Source: an uncultured Bacteroidales bacterium
GTDB lineage: Bacteria; Bacteroidota; Bacteroidia; Bacteroidales; Paludibacteraceae
Direction: 5' to 3'
DNA length: 64,000 bases
Assembly (NCBI GenBank): GCA_900319645.1
Contig: ONPG01000004.1
Coordinates: forward strand, 62,001-126,000
A model generated the notes under the pieces. The model saw only the letters and a program-made list of their open reading frames with translations. It was not told where the DNA came from and ran no database searches. This document shows positions 43,984 through 53,554 of this stretch, piece by piece (position 1 is the first letter of the stretch; the number at the start of each line of letters is the position of its first letter). The position numbers and the translations under genes were made by a program.

Positions 43984-44492
43984 TTCATTGCTTCTTCTAA
44001 AGTTTCACATTTATCTCCATGGGCGTTGACCCAGCCGATTTGTCTGGCTGGATTGCCGACCATGAGAGCATAAGCAGGTACATCCTTGGTAACGACCGAA
44101 CCGGCTCCAATAAGGCAGTATTCGCCGAGTGTGTGTCCGCAAACGATTGTCGCATTCGCTCCGACAGAAGCTCCGCGTCGGATGATGGTCTGACGGTATT
44201 CATCTTTGCGGCTGACAGCAGCACGCGGGTTGATGACGTTGGTGAAGACCATCGAAGGTCCGAGGAAGACATCGTCTTCGCACCTTACTCCGGTATAGAC
44301 GGAGACGTTGTTCTGGATCTTACAGTTGCGCCCCAATACAACGTCGGGCGAGATAACTACGTTCTGACCGATATTGCAGTCCTCTCCGATAACACAATTA
44401 CTCATTACATGGCTGAAATGCCAGATTTTAGTTCCTTTGCCGATTTGGCAACCTTCGTCCACGTAGGACGACTCATGTACAAAATAATCCAT
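43980..44492 (-). CDS. Left-handed beta-helix N-acetyltransferase (WbpD/WlbB-like)
   Basis: The protein has 170 residues made of hexapeptide repeats (IGKGTKIWHFSHV, IGEDCNIGQNVVI, LGRNCKIQNNVSVY). It has the active-site region LGPSMVFTNVINPRA, the typical insert RRGASVGANATIVCGHTLGE and the end ALMVGNPARQIGWV. This is the pattern of UDP-2-acetamido-3-amino-glucuronate N-acetyltransferases that build surface sugars. No other sugar-nucleotide gene is adjacent; the neighbours are a DUF4249 lipoprotein and a TonB receptor. It overlaps the DUF4249 stop by one base. Confidence 0.85.
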   Translation of the reverse strand: MDYFVHESSYVDEGCQIGKGTKIWHFSHVMSNCVIGEDCNIGQNVVISPDVVLGRNCKIQNNVSVYTGVRCEDDVFLGPSMVFTNVINPRAAVSRKDEYRQTIIRRGASVGANATIVCGHTLGEYCLIGAGSVVTKDVPAYALMVGNPARQIGWVNAHGDKCETLEEAMK

Positions 44493-45517
44493 TATTTGAT
44501 TTTAATTTTAGTTCTTGTTTTGCTTGCCAGAATTCCGAAGCCGTTCTCTATGTTGCAGTAAACGGGCATCGGCTCTTCCTGTCCGAGCATTTCTGTAAAT
44601 ATCTGCCCGAGGTCAAATTCCCTCTGCTGCGAATCGTTCAAGCCCATATATGCAACCATCGAATTGTAATAGAGGTCGTATGCATCGCTTGTCAGGTCAA
44701 AAGTCATATTACAGGAATCCAATGTATAGGTTTGGTAATAGCGATACGGCTCTTCTCCCCACCACTTTTCATAGGAAGTTCCCAGCGTAAAAGTCAGTTC
44801 AAACTCCTTGCCGGAAGGGTAATCCGAGGCGAAACTCAATTCAAAAGACAAGTAACCGCGTCTTTCGTGACTGTACTTGTTATACAAGGCAAACATTTCA
44901 TCAGTAGTGAACATCACATTCGTTTGCCGAGATGACACGATGGTGTCCCAACGGACAAAAACACGGTCCTTGTCAAAAATAGGTCTTATAGTGGTTTTCG
45001 TAGAATAAGTAAAACCCCTCATCTTCACGATCTTGTCATCGAGCGGATAGTCCGGCAAACGAAGGCGTATCCGGTAATTATTATCTCGGGCTTCCGTTCC
45101 TTTCTCCCAAACAGTCTCCACCACTTGCGGTACATAATCCGGCGGGAGCACTTCCTGAGCCGTAGCCGTTCCAAAGGTAGGATGAGTGACTTGCAAGCGC
45201 AGAGTGTCCCCTGCCTCAATGGGTCGTGCGAGACGCAGATGATGCGCTATGCCCGCCACGGAATCACGGATAATCGCGTAGTTACCAGAAGTGCCATTCA
45301 AAGTGATAGTCAGGCTATCAAGTACCTCGGGATTGCGTGGTTTGGTATCCAAGAAGAAATAAGAACGCCCAATATAGCAGGTAAGCGAATCTTCACCTGA
45401 GTTAACAACGGCGTGGATCACCATTTTGGCATTCTGATACTCACCATTATACGGAATCTCCCTCTCGCACGCGATTAAGCAGAGTGCAAATAGAAATATG
45501 TATATTTTGCGACACAT
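44492..45517 (-). CDS. DUF4249 lipoprotein
   Basis: The protein has 341 residues with a lipoprotein signal (IYIFLFALCLIACERE), in which Cys16 follows the lipobox LIA. The mature part begins with beta strands (MVIHAVVNSGEDSLTCYIG), as in the DUF4249 family, whose genes are usually located beside a TonB-dependent receptor, as here. Such pairs are thought to take up a substrate across the outer membrane. The protein would be anchored in the outer membrane facing the periplasm or the surface. Gap to the receptor gene: five bases. Confidence 0.85.
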   Translation of the reverse strand: MCRKIYIFLFALCLIACEREIPYNGEYQNAKMVIHAVVNSGEDSLTCYIGRSYFFLDTKPRNPEVLDSLTITLNGTSGNYAIIRDSVAGIAHHLRLARPIEAGDTLRLQVTHPTFGTATAQEVLPPDYVPQVVETVWEKGTEARDNNYRIRLRLPDYPLDDKIVKMRGFTYSTKTTIRPIFDKDRVFVRWDTIVSSRQTNVMFTTDEMFALYNKYSHERRGYLSFELSFASDYPSGKEFELTFTLGTSYEKWWGEEPYRYYQTYTLDSCNMTFDLTSDAYDLYYNSMVAYMGLNDSQQREFDLGQIFTEMLGQEEPMPVYCNIENGFGILASKTRTKIKIK

Positions 45518-45522
45518 GACAA

Positions 45523-47973
45523 TCAGAATTTGAAGGTGTAACTAAGACTCGGCAAAATCGGGAAAAGACTGAGTTTGTACAACTTATTTCCCCGAGGATA
45601 GACCAGGAAGGGGTTGAAATTGCAGTAAGCGTTATATACTGCGATATTCAATATGTGTTCCCAGCCGGAGTGTTTCTTATCCGGCAAATGACACGTAGCG
45701 CCGAGATCCAGCCTGTGGTAATCCGGCATTTTGTAGTTATTGCGTTCACTCACGAAATAGACGTCACGCGATGTGTTTGTTCTGCCTTTTCCTGTAAGGG
45801 TATTAATGAGCGGGTCGTCGTATTTCTGCAACGGAACGGTTCCGCGCGTACCTGTTCCATAGACAAAAGTGGCTGCCACTTCCCATTTCTTGTTGATTTG
45901 ATATTGGAGAGTGACACTCAGGTCGTGCTCGCGGTCGTATTTTGCGTGAAACGGTTTGCCGTAATTGATGACCTGTCCTTCGCGGTTGAACTGGCGCATC
46001 GTCCGTGACCATGTGTATCCGATCCATCCGGTAACGGGTCCGACTTTGCGCTGGGCAAGGAACTGCACTCCGTAACTCCAACCGTCTCCGACACAGACCA
46101 TTTCCTGCCAATTCTTGCTACTCATATAGGAAGCTCCATCTTTGTATTCCAAGAGGTTGATCATCCGTTTGTAGTACCCCTCGACGGACAATTCAACTTG
46201 ATTCAAGACATTATAGGTAACTCCCAACGCCGCCTGCATGGAGTGCATGGGCGGGATCTTCGCCGTCACAGGCACCCAGAGGTCGGTTGGCAAAGAGACC
46301 GACGAGTTGGAAAGCATATGCACGTATTGGCTCATATATGCGTAACTCATCTTGATCGCCACATCCTTGTGGGGCAGGAAGCGCATTCCCACACGCGGTT
46401 CAAGAGAGGGATAAGTGGTCTTATCCGTATGGAAAAGAGCCGCGTGAAGACCAATATTGAGTTTGAACCACGAGCAGGGTGTATAGGTATCTTCGATATA
46501 TATATTCGCCTCGTGGGCATAGTTGGTTCCACCCAGTGAGACCGTTGAGTCCATTTGCAAGGTAGTGCTATCCGTCACCTCTTTCGCTTCAAATCGCCCG
46601 ACCTGCGGTCGGAACGTGTGAAACGTATAACTACCGCCAAAATGCACCTCGTGGCGGTTGTTCGGGCGCCATTCGAAATTAGTCTGTGCCATGAGATCCA
46701 TGATATAGGAGTTGTAATCCATTCCCAGCTCCATGTGCTCCCCGGCGGTTTTGCTATCCACCTCTTGCGTCAGACCGAGTTTGTATTTATAGCGGGTATA
46801 GCTGATTTGCGATGTGTTGTACAACCGCCCGTTGAAACGATGTTCGTAATTTGCCGCTGCGAAGAGATTTCCCCAGTTGTAACGCATTCTCATATAGCCT
46901 GTTTCCGTGTTGGCGTTGGCGTTGGAAGACTCGTTCTGGCGGAATCGCGCGTACACGACATCGTCTCCCATATAGAAGGATCCGCTGAGTTTGTCGTTTT
47001 CGGAGAAAGTGTGCGTCAGTTTGGCATTGAGGTCGTAGAAATAATAGCCCGCCGTTGCGACTTGCTCTCCGTCACTCTCGTTGGAAGTGACGATTGCAGC
47101 AATAGGCGCCATAAAAAGGTCGTACAGCGTTCTGCGTGCAGAGATATTGAAAGTGGTTTGCCCTTTGACCGTCTCTTTGTTGCGGTATTTGCGCCATTCG
47201 TCTTTGCTCCAATAGACAGGTCCTTCGACACTTACCTTGGTAGAGACAAGTCCGACGGTGAGGTTGCCGTGGTGGCCGTACGCGTCGCCGTCTTTCTGCC
47301 TCACATCGATGATGGAAGACAGGCGTCCTCCGTAACGGGCAGGGAAATTGCCTTCGTATAGCGTCACGTTCTTGATTGCATCGGCGTTGAAGACGGAGAA
47401 AAATCCCAGCATGTGATTGACCGAATAGAGCGGCACACCATCGAGAAGAATCAGGTTCTCATCGGGTCCTCCACCACGGACATACAGTCCTGCGGAACCT
47501 TCCGAACCGGATTGCACCCCGGGCAGGAGTTGGATAGCTTTAAGCACATCCACTTCGCCTCCGATGGCAGGAATACCCTTGATCTGCGAAACAGGCACTT
47601 CGACGGCGGACATCTGAACCGACTGGGTGCCGGAAACCGAATGTCCCGCCTCGACCACCACTTCACGGAGCACCGTAGCGGAAACCAGTTCCATTTCCAC
47701 CAGCGTATCGGTCGTCAGCCAAAAAGCTTCCGACAGCGTGCGGTCGTAGCCCACATATCCCGCCTGGAGTTGCACGGTGTCCGAAGGTATCGTCAGCGAA
47801 TAAAAGCCATTCACGTTGGTCACTGTTCCGACGCCGGAACGCATGTCCTGCACAGTAGCTCCGATGAGACGCTCGCCTGTCTGCACATCCGTTACATAGC
47901 CGCTCACGGTGGGCTGTTTGGCCATCAGCGGGAGCGTCAGGATGAGCATCAGAAAAACAGGAAAGCGTCTCAT
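45523..47973 (-). CDS. TonB-dependent outer-membrane receptor
   Basis: The protein has 816 residues with a signal peptide (FPVFLMLILTLPLMAKQ). A carboxypeptidase-like beta-sandwich (about 22-105, VSGYVTDVQTGERLIGATVQ) is followed by the plug (about 125-230, VLKAIQLLPGVQSGSEGSAG and YVRGGGPDENLILLDGVPLY) and a 22-strand barrel ending in YTFKF. The substrate is not evident, and no SusD partner is present. Instead it is paired with a DUF4249 lipoprotein, a distinct arrangement in this phylum. It sits in the long operon after rseP, with a 26-base gap. Confidence 0.95.
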   Translation of the reverse strand: MRRFPVFLMLILTLPLMAKQPTVSGYVTDVQTGERLIGATVQDMRSGVGTVTNVNGFYSLTIPSDTVQLQAGYVGYDRTLSEAFWLTTDTLVEMELVSATVLREVVVEAGHSVSGTQSVQMSAVEVPVSQIKGIPAIGGEVDVLKAIQLLPGVQSGSEGSAGLYVRGGGPDENLILLDGVPLYSVNHMLGFFSVFNADAIKNVTLYEGNFPARYGGRLSSIIDVRQKDGDAYGHHGNLTVGLVSTKVSVEGPVYWSKDEWRKYRNKETVKGQTTFNISARRTLYDLFMAPIAAIVTSNESDGEQVATAGYYFYDLNAKLTHTFSENDKLSGSFYMGDDVVYARFRQNESSNANANTETGYMRMRYNWGNLFAAANYEHRFNGRLYNTSQISYTRYKYKLGLTQEVDSKTAGEHMELGMDYNSYIMDLMAQTNFEWRPNNRHEVHFGGSYTFHTFRPQVGRFEAKEVTDSTTLQMDSTVSLGGTNYAHEANIYIEDTYTPCSWFKLNIGLHAALFHTDKTTYPSLEPRVGMRFLPHKDVAIKMSYAYMSQYVHMLSNSSVSLPTDLWVPVTAKIPPMHSMQAALGVTYNVLNQVELSVEGYYKRMINLLEYKDGASYMSSKNWQEMVCVGDGWSYGVQFLAQRKVGPVTGWIGYTWSRTMRQFNREGQVINYGKPFHAKYDREHDLSVTLQYQINKKWEVAATFVYGTGTRGTVPLQKYDDPLINTLTGKGRTNTSRDVYFVSERNNYKMPDYHRLDLGATCHLPDKKHSGWEHILNIAVYNAYCNFNPFLVYPRGNKLYKLSLFPILPSLSYTFKF

Positions 47974-47999
47974 TGGGCAGGAGAATCAAGATTCGTTTT

Positions 48000-49427
48000 T
48001 TAGAAGAAGAACCGGATAATATCGTTTCCGTTCGCAAAAATCAGCAAAGCCAGCAAGAGCCAGAAGCCCACTTCGTTGGCTTTCTCCAGGAACTTGTCGC
48101 TTGGCTTGCGACGAGTGATGATCTCCACCAAGAGGAAGAGAATATATCCACCGTCCAAAGCCGGAATAGGCAGGAAGTTCATGAAGGCAAGAATGATACT
48201 CAGCGTAGCCGTAATATACCAGAATCCACGCCAGTTCCAGACATCGGGGAACATGTTTCCTATGGCTCCGAATCCACCGACCGACTGAGCCCCTTCTTTG
48301 GTGAAAATCAGCCGGAACTGCTTGACGTACATCACCAGGAAGTCCCAACCGTGTTGTATTCCAGCCGGGATAGCCTGCAGGAGATTGTAATCGGTATGCT
48401 CCGTTTCAAACTGCGGCATTCTGACCGTAACTCCCAGCTGGCATTGATCTCCGAGGAACAAACGCGCGGATTGGCGTTCTCCGTTGCGGTAGAAATCAAT
48501 CGTGACGGAGTCGCAGGGGTGACGTTGCAGTTCCTTGCGAACGTGGATGAAACTCGGGGTCTCCACTCCAGCCACAGCCACCACGCTGTCTCCCGGTTGA
48601 ATACCGGCAATACCCGCTGTATTGTCCAGGATTACCTGCTCCACAACAAACGGGAACCACTCCGCCATGAGGACGTAACTCTGCTTGTGGTAGTTTTTGT
48701 CTGCGCGGGCTTTTTCACGTTCCTTTTTGTCAAAATCGTTGTGTTGGGCGAGGAAACGCTCTCCGAGGTCTTCGCTGAGGGTCAGCCGCACGGTGTCCGT
48801 TCCACGGAGGGCAACCACGTCGCGTTTGCCCTCCAGAATAATGGCGTTGATAGCCGCAGGGAGACTTGCAGGTTCTTCTCCGTTGATGGTCAAGATTTTA
48901 TCCTGCTGTTGGAAGCCTTCCTGCTCCATAATCTCGGAGTAGTAGAGTCCCGTGGTGATATTTTTGAGCGGCAGGGTGTCTGTTCCGTAGTGCCACATGA
49001 GCATCACAAAAATCAGCAGTCCCGCTGTGAAATTGACGAGAATACCGCCCAGGATGATCAGGAGTCTCTGCCAAGCGGGTTTACTGCGGAACTCCCAATC
49101 CTGTGGTTCGCTGGGGAGATCGTCTGTGGAATGGGTCTCATCCACCATACCGGCAATCGCACAGTAACCGCCGAAAGGCAGCCAGCCAATACCCCACTCT
49201 GTGTTATCGGGATATTTCGCCCACTCTTCGTCATCGTTCTTGGCGAAGAACTTCACGTGCCATTTGCCGTTGAATTTCTTGGCGCGCAGAAGACTGATCT
49301 GCGGATTGAAAAACATGTAAAACTTCTCTACACGCACATGGAAGAGGCGCGCAAAGAGAAAATGCCCGAACTCGTGTATCAACACGAGAAAACTCAGGGC
49401 TAAGATCAATTGTATTGCTTGAATCAC
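48000..49427 (-). CDS. rseP: Site-2 protease RseP
   Basis: The protein has 475 residues. The zinc motif HEFGH (18-22) lies in the first membrane helix. Two PDZ-like regions (about 125-360) and the second catalytic motif PALDGGYIL near the C-terminus follow, with three further helices. RseP cuts transmembrane anti-sigma factors and cleaved signal peptides. The start is a GTG at 49427 next to an AT-rich spacer repeat. It follows dxr, an association common in bacteria. Confidence 0.94.
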   Translation of the reverse strand: MIQAIQLILALSFLVLIHEFGHFLFARLFHVRVEKFYMFFNPQISLLRAKKFNGKWHVKFFAKNDDEEWAKYPDNTEWGIGWLPFGGYCAIAGMVDETHSTDDLPSEPQDWEFRSKPAWQRLLIILGGILVNFTAGLLIFVMLMWHYGTDTLPLKNITTGLYYSEIMEQEGFQQQDKILTINGEEPASLPAAINAIILEGKRDVVALRGTDTVRLTLSEDLGERFLAQHNDFDKKEREKARADKNYHKQSYVLMAEWFPFVVEQVILDNTAGIAGIQPGDSVVAVAGVETPSFIHVRKELQRHPCDSVTIDFYRNGERQSARLFLGDQCQLGVTVRMPQFETEHTDYNLLQAIPAGIQHGWDFLVMYVKQFRLIFTKEGAQSVGGFGAIGNMFPDVWNWRGFWYITATLSIILAFMNFLPIPALDGGYILFLLVEIITRRKPSDKFLEKANEVGFWLLLALLIFANGNDIIRFFF

Positions 49428-49463
49428 AATGGAAATTAAGAATTAAAAATTATAAATTAAAAA
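49428..49463. repeat. AT-rich spacer repeat between dxr and rseP
   Basis: TAAAAATTATAAATTAAAAA words occupy the gap, starting at the dxr TAA (49464-49466) in the minus direction. Confidence 0.65.
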
Positions 49464-50621
49464 TTACGATGGGAGGTATTGCAAAGCAATTTGTCTGGCT
49501 TGCTTGTCGGTCGCCACATAGTCTTCGTACGTCGGTTTGGCGATGAAAGGCGCTTTTGCCATCGTTTCGGCAATAATATCCGACATCTGCAGGAAAGCAC
49601 ATTTTCCTTCGCGGAACGCCAGATTGACGACCTCGTTCGCGGCATTGAGCACACAAGGGATGTTTCCACCCCGACGCATTGCCTCGTACGCGAGCGACAA
49701 GTTCGGGAAGCGCTCCAGATCGGGTTTCTCGAACGTCAGGTCCGCCAGGTCGAAGAGGTTGGCACGCGGGAAATCGCTTTTCAGGCGCTCGGGGAACGAG
49801 AGTGCGTATTGAATCGGCAGACGCATGTCCGGAGCACCGAGTTGCGCCTTGATAGCCCCGTCGGTAAACTGCACCGCCGAGTGGACAATCGACTGCGGAT
49901 GCACAAGCACCTCGATCTTCTCCACCGGCACGCCGAAGAGCCATTTCGCCTCGATGACCTCGAATCCTTTGTTCATCATACTGGCGGAATCGATAGTAAT
50001 CTTAGCTCCCATGTCCCAATTCGGGTGTTTGAGAGCGTCGGCTGCCGTCACGGTGCGCATTTGCTCCAACGTGAAGCGGCGGAAGGGTCCTCCGCTCGCA
50101 GTCAGGAGGATTTTCTCGATCTCGCTGCTGTCTTCTCCGACCAGACTCTGGAAGATAGCACTATGTTCGCTATCCACAGGCAGAATAGGCGTGTGGTATT
50201 GTTGCGCCAATTCGCAAATGATCTCGCCCGCCACGACCAGCGTCTCTTTGTTCGCCAGGGCAATCGCCTTGCCAGCTTTGATAGCCTCGATGGTCGGCCG
50301 TAATCCCGCGTATCCGACCATCGCCGCGACGACGACGTCGATACTCGGCATGGTCACCATCTCAGCGATGGCCTCAGCGCCCGCCCAGACCTTCACCGGC
50401 ATGTCCGCGAGCGCCTGAGAGAGCGGCTCGTAGAGCGACTCATCGGCGATACAGACCACCTCCGGGTGGAACTCACGCGCCTGTTTTACCAGCAGATCCA
50501 CACTACGGTTCGCGCAGATGGCATAGACCTCATATCGCTCCGGATAAGCCCTCACGACATCCAGCGTCTGGGTTCCTATCGACCCCGTGCTGCCTAATAT
50601 AGCTATTCGTTTTGTATTCAC
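49464..50621 (-). CDS. dxr: 1-deoxy-D-xylulose-5-phosphate reductoisomerase
   Basis: The protein has 385 residues. It has the NADPH motif GSTGSIGTQTL, ALANKETLVVAGE, the metal-binding PVDSEHSAIFQSL, the flexible loop near HPNWDMGAKITIDSAS and MMNKGFEVIEA. It catalyses the first committed step of the MEP pathway and fits IspF encoded at 23392. The start is a GTG at 50621. In the operon it lies 15 bases after the degenerate M23 gene. Confidence 0.97.
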   Translation of the reverse strand: MNTKRIAILGSTGSIGTQTLDVVRAYPERYEVYAICANRSVDLLVKQAREFHPEVVCIADESLYEPLSQALADMPVKVWAGAEAIAEMVTMPSIDVVVAAMVGYAGLRPTIEAIKAGKAIALANKETLVVAGEIICELAQQYHTPILPVDSEHSAIFQSLVGEDSSEIEKILLTASGGPFRRFTLEQMRTVTAADALKHPNWDMGAKITIDSASMMNKGFEVIEAKWLFGVPVEKIEVLVHPQSIVHSAVQFTDGAIKAQLGAPDMRLPIQYALSFPERLKSDFPRANLFDLADLTFEKPDLERFPNLSLAYEAMRRGGNIPCVLNAANEVVNLAFREGKCAFLQMSDIIAETMAKAPFIAKPTYEDYVATDKQARQIALQYLPS

Positions 50622-50636
50622 TTTTGCACTTTCCGA

Positions 50637-51473
50637 TTAAAAAGCTATCACCTCTTCGGGATTAAGCGGTTCGCCCGCTCTCCATATTTCATATTCCATT
50701 TCGTCAAGCCCGTTCATCATTCCCAGAGCATCGCCTGCCTCGACCGACATTCCCACGCTTTTCAAGACCTTCGACACGTGCCGATAGATACTCATGTACT
50801 GCTGATGTTGCACGATGAGCGTATAGGTGTTATCAATCTCCCGCTCGCAGAAGACCACCGTCCCTTTCATGACGGCGAGTATGTTCTCGTTCTTGGGCAC
50901 ACGCAGGTGTACGCTGTATTTCTGATGATCCGGCGCAGCCGCCTGTGTCACGACTCCACGCACGGGCCGAAAGAGACTGAGTGTTGTAAGCGGCGAGCGT
51001 GTCTCGAAGAGGAGGAGCTGGTCACGCTCTTTCTGCTCGTACTGACTCAGGAACTGCTCGGTAGCCTGATTGCGGATCTCGAGCAACTGGTTGCGTTGGA
51101 CAATCTGCATGGAATCAAGGCTTTGGACGCTATCCGACTCAATCGTACCCGCCGTCACGTTCTTGATCATATTCAGATATTGGCGCTGGATCGTCAGGTC
51201 GGTCTGGAGCGAATCCACACGCGCGGACTCCAAGATGAGTTGCTGGCGGATACTCTCGCTGTAGCCGGGGAGAATATTTCGTATCGGCGTATAGACAATC
51301 AGCAGCGACAGCAACGCTACTACCAGGGCAAAAAGCAGAGTGATCAGACTGAAGGCGTTCAGTCCGCTCAGGCGCACATGGAAAACCTCGCGCAACGTCA
51401 GATCGTCCTGCACAGCCAGACGATATTTGCGCCGCACGCGGCTCCACCAACTTTCTTCTCGCATGGTTGCCAT
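50637..51473 (-). CDS. M23-like (LytM) periplasmic protein, probably inactive
   Basis: The protein has 278 residues from the ATG at 51473 (51464 is also possible). It has one membrane anchor (about 38-62, LITLLFALVVALLSLLIVY), a coiled coil (about 85-165) and a C-terminal LytM-type domain. In active M23 peptidases the first zinc motif is HxxxD in a segment like HxGIDIAAP. Here the equivalent segment is HQKYSVHLRVP, without the aspartate. The last motif, VQHQQYMSIYRHVS, keeps its histidines. It resembles non-catalytic LytM factors such as EnvC and MepM relatives that activate amidases. It is located between fumarase and dxr. Confidence 0.8.
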   Translation of the reverse strand: MATMREESWWSRVRRKYRLAVQDDLTLREVFHVRLSGLNAFSLITLLFALVVALLSLLIVYTPIRNILPGYSESIRQQLILESARVDSLQTDLTIQRQYLNMIKNVTAGTIESDSVQSLDSMQIVQRNQLLEIRNQATEQFLSQYEQKERDQLLLFETRSPLTTLSLFRPVRGVVTQAAAPDHQKYSVHLRVPKNENILAVMKGTVVFCEREIDNTYTLIVQHQQYMSIYRHVSKVLKSVGMSVEAGDALGMMNGLDEMEYEIWRAGEPLNPEEVIAF

Positions 51474-51492
51474 CAAACTTTCGATTTTCCGC

Positions 51493-53130
51493 TTACAGGA
51501 TCGTACATCCAGCGCACGGTTTCAGTTGTTTGAAGAAGTCATTTCCTTTGTCATCCACCAGGATAAACGCGGGGAAATCCTCCACCTCGATTTTCCAGAT
51601 AGCCTCCATGCCGAGCTCGGGGTACTCCACGCACTCGATAGATTTGATATTGTTCTGCGCCAAGATAGCCGCCGGTCCGCCAATCGAACCGAGATAGAAG
51701 CCTCCGTGCTTCTGGCACGCGTTGGTCACATCTATCGAGCGGTTGCCTTTCGCCAGCATGATCAGACTTCCTCCGTGGTCCTGGAACTCATCCACGTAGG
51801 GATCCATTCGTCCGGCAGTGGTCGGTCCCATCGAACCGCACGCCATGCCAGCCGGAGTCTTAGCCGGACCGGCATAGTAAATGGGATGATTCTTCAAATA
51901 CTCAGGCATAGCCTCACCGGCATCGAGGCGCGCTTTGATCTTGGCATGTGCGATGTCGCGACCGACGATGATCGTACCATTCAGGCTCAGACGGGTGCCT
52001 ATCGGGTATTGTGTCAGAATAGCGCACACATCCTTCATCGGCTGGTTGAGGTTGATCTTAACGGCATCTCCTTCACCCGCCTGACGCAGTTCCTCCGGAA
52101 TCAGACTGCCGGGATTGCTGTCCAGTTTCTCGATCCAGATACCGTCTTTGTTGATTTTGCATTTGATGTTACGGTCCGCCGAGCAGCTTACGCCCAGACC
52201 TATCGGGCAGCTGGCGCCATGACGCGGCAGACGTACTACGCGCACGTCGTGCGCCATGTATTTGCCGCCGAACTGCGCGCCCAAACCTATCTTGTAAGCC
52301 TCCTGAAGCAGCTGTTTCTCCAGCTCCACATCGCGGAAAGCACGACCGGTCTCGTCTCCCGAGGTGGGCAGCGAGTCATAGTAGTGGGTGCTTGCCAGTT
52401 TGACGGTAAGCAGGTTTTTCTCCGCACTCGTACCGCCGATGACGATAGCGATGTGGTAAGGCGGGCAAGCAGCTGTTCCGAGAGATTTCATTTTCTCCAC
52501 GAGGAACGGGATTAATGTACCGGGGTTCTGGATGCGTGCTTTGGTTTCCTGATAGAGGTAGGTCTTGTTTGCGCTTCCGCCGCCTTTGGTGACGCAGAGG
52601 AAACGATACTCGTTGCCCTCGGTAGCCTCCAGATCGATCTGCGCCGGCAGGTTGCATTTGGTGTTGACCTCATTGTACATATCCAGCGGAGCGTTCTGGC
52701 TGTAACGGAGGTTGCACTCCGTATAGGTATTGAACACGCCGCGGCTCAGCGCCTCTTCGTCCTCAAATCCCGTCCAGACTTGCTGACCTTTCTCGCCGTG
52801 GATAATAGCCGTTCCTGTGTCCTGGCAGAGCGGGAGTTGACCTTTGCAAGCCACTTCGGCGTTGCGCAGGAAGGTCAAAGCTACATACTTGTCGTTGGCA
52901 CTTGCCTCCGGGTCGCGGAGGATTTTAGCCACCTGCTCGTTGTGGGAGCGACGTAGCATGAAACTCACGTCGTGGAAAGCCTGCTGTGCCATCAGCGTCA
53001 GCGCTTCCGGCTCCACTTTCAAGATCTCATGTCCTTCGAAATTGCCAACCGACACATGGTCCTTGGTCAGCAGATAATACTCAGTCTCGTCTTTTCCGAG
53101 CTGAAACATCGGTGCATACTTAAATTCCAT
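51493..53130 (-). CDS. fum: Class I fumarate hydratase (iron-sulfur)
   Basis: The protein has 545 residues from the ATG at 53130. The N-terminal catalytic half has [18 protein letters not shown] and [11 protein letters not shown], and cysteines for the 4Fe-4S cluster occur in [20 protein letters not shown] and [11 protein letters not shown]. The C-terminal beta-domain contains [11 protein letters not shown]. It interconverts fumarate and malate; the oxygen-sensitive class I enzyme fits an anaerobe. The extended start at 53172 is excluded because it would lie at the promoter (-7 box 53170-53177). It is the first gene of the nine-gene series. Confidence 0.95.
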   Translation of the reverse strand: MEFKYAPMFQLGKDETEYYLLTKDHVSVGNFEGHEILKVEPEALTLMAQQAFHDVSFMLRRSHNEQVAKILRDPEASANDKYVALTFLRNAEVACKGQLPLCQDTGTAIIHGEKGQQVWTGFEDEEALSRGVFNTYTECNLRYSQNAPLDMYNEVNTKCNLPAQIDLEATEGNEYRFLCVTKGGGSANKTYLYQETKARIQNPGTLIPFLVEKMKSLGTAACPPYHIAIVIGGTSAEKNLLTVKLASTHYYDSLPTSGDETGRAFRDVELEKQLLQEAYKIGLGAQFGGKYMAHDVRVVRLPRHGASCPIGLGVSCSADRNIKCKINKDGIWIEKLDSNPGSLIPEELRQAGEGDAVKINLNQPMKDVCAILTQYPIGTRLSLNGTIIVGRDIAHAKIKARLDAGEAMPEYLKNHPIYYAGPAKTPAGMACGSMGPTTAGRMDPYVDEFQDHGGSLIMLAKGNRSIDVTNACQKHGGFYLGSIGGPAAILAQNNIKSIECVEYPELGMEAIWKIEVEDFPAFILVDDKGNDFFKQLKPCAGCTIL

Positions 53131-53169
53131 AGTATTTCTATTTTTAATATTTTCGATAATTTGCGGGCG

Positions 53170-53200
53170 CAAAGTTACTACTTTTTTTTGACATACGCAA
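53170..53200 (-). promoter_or_regulatory. Promoter of the fumarase-mscS operon
   Basis: The minus strand reads TTGCGTATGTC (53190-53200) and TAACTTTG (53170-53177). No similar site lies between here and 42496, so it may drive nine genes. Confidence 0.8.
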
Positions 53201-53300
53201 GCGCGCGCGAAACTTTTATCTAATTTTTAGGGCTAAATGGGGGCAAATTGTACGTTTATGCTATATTTTTGCACTTTTTTTGAAAAAAAATGAAGAAATA

Positions 53301-53332
53301 TTTGGTCATGTCAAAAAAAAGCAGTACCTTTG
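53301..53332 (+). promoter_or_regulatory. Promoter of tRNA-Lys
   Basis: TTTGGTCATGTC (53301-53312) and TACCTTTG (53325-53332), 49 bases before the mature tRNA 5' end. Confidence 0.75.
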
Positions 53333-53380
53333 CACCCGCTTTTGAAAAAAATCGCACAATTTGCAAAATTTCGGGCACAA

Positions 53381-53453
53381 GTCTCCCTAGCTCAGTTGGT
53401 AGAGCAACTGACTCTTAATCAGTGGGTCGAGAGTTCGAGCCTCTCGGGGGACA
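53381..53453 (+). tRNA. tRNA-Lys (anticodon CTT)
   Basis: This 73-base cloverleaf has acceptor arms GTCTCCC and GGGGGAC, D-arm with AGCTCAGTTGGTAGAGC, anticodon stem ACTGA/TCAGT with loop CTCTTAA, and T-arm GAGAG-TTCGAGC-CTCTC. The anticodon CTT reads lysine AAG. The CCA end is not encoded. A terminator follows directly. Confidence 0.97.
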
Positions 53454-53461
53454 CAAAAAGA
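53434..53461 (+). repeat. 28-bp direct repeat, copy 1 (tRNA-Lys 3' end)
   Basis: It comprises the T-loop to acceptor 3' half of tRNA-Lys plus ACACAAAAAGA. An identical copy lies at 53555-53582. Confidence 0.9.
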
Positions 53462-53482
53462 CACTTTCAGGTGTCTTTTTTT
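53456..53482 (+). terminator. Terminator of tRNA-Lys
   Basis: Arms AAAAAGACAC and GTGTCTTTTT (10 bp) with a six-base loop TTTCAG, followed by more T. Confidence 0.9.
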
Positions 53483-53554
53483 GTACCCCGTCCTCAAACT
53501 CTCGAGAGAGGTCTTATCTCACTACGTTCGAACGATTATTGCCTATTGGCAATT

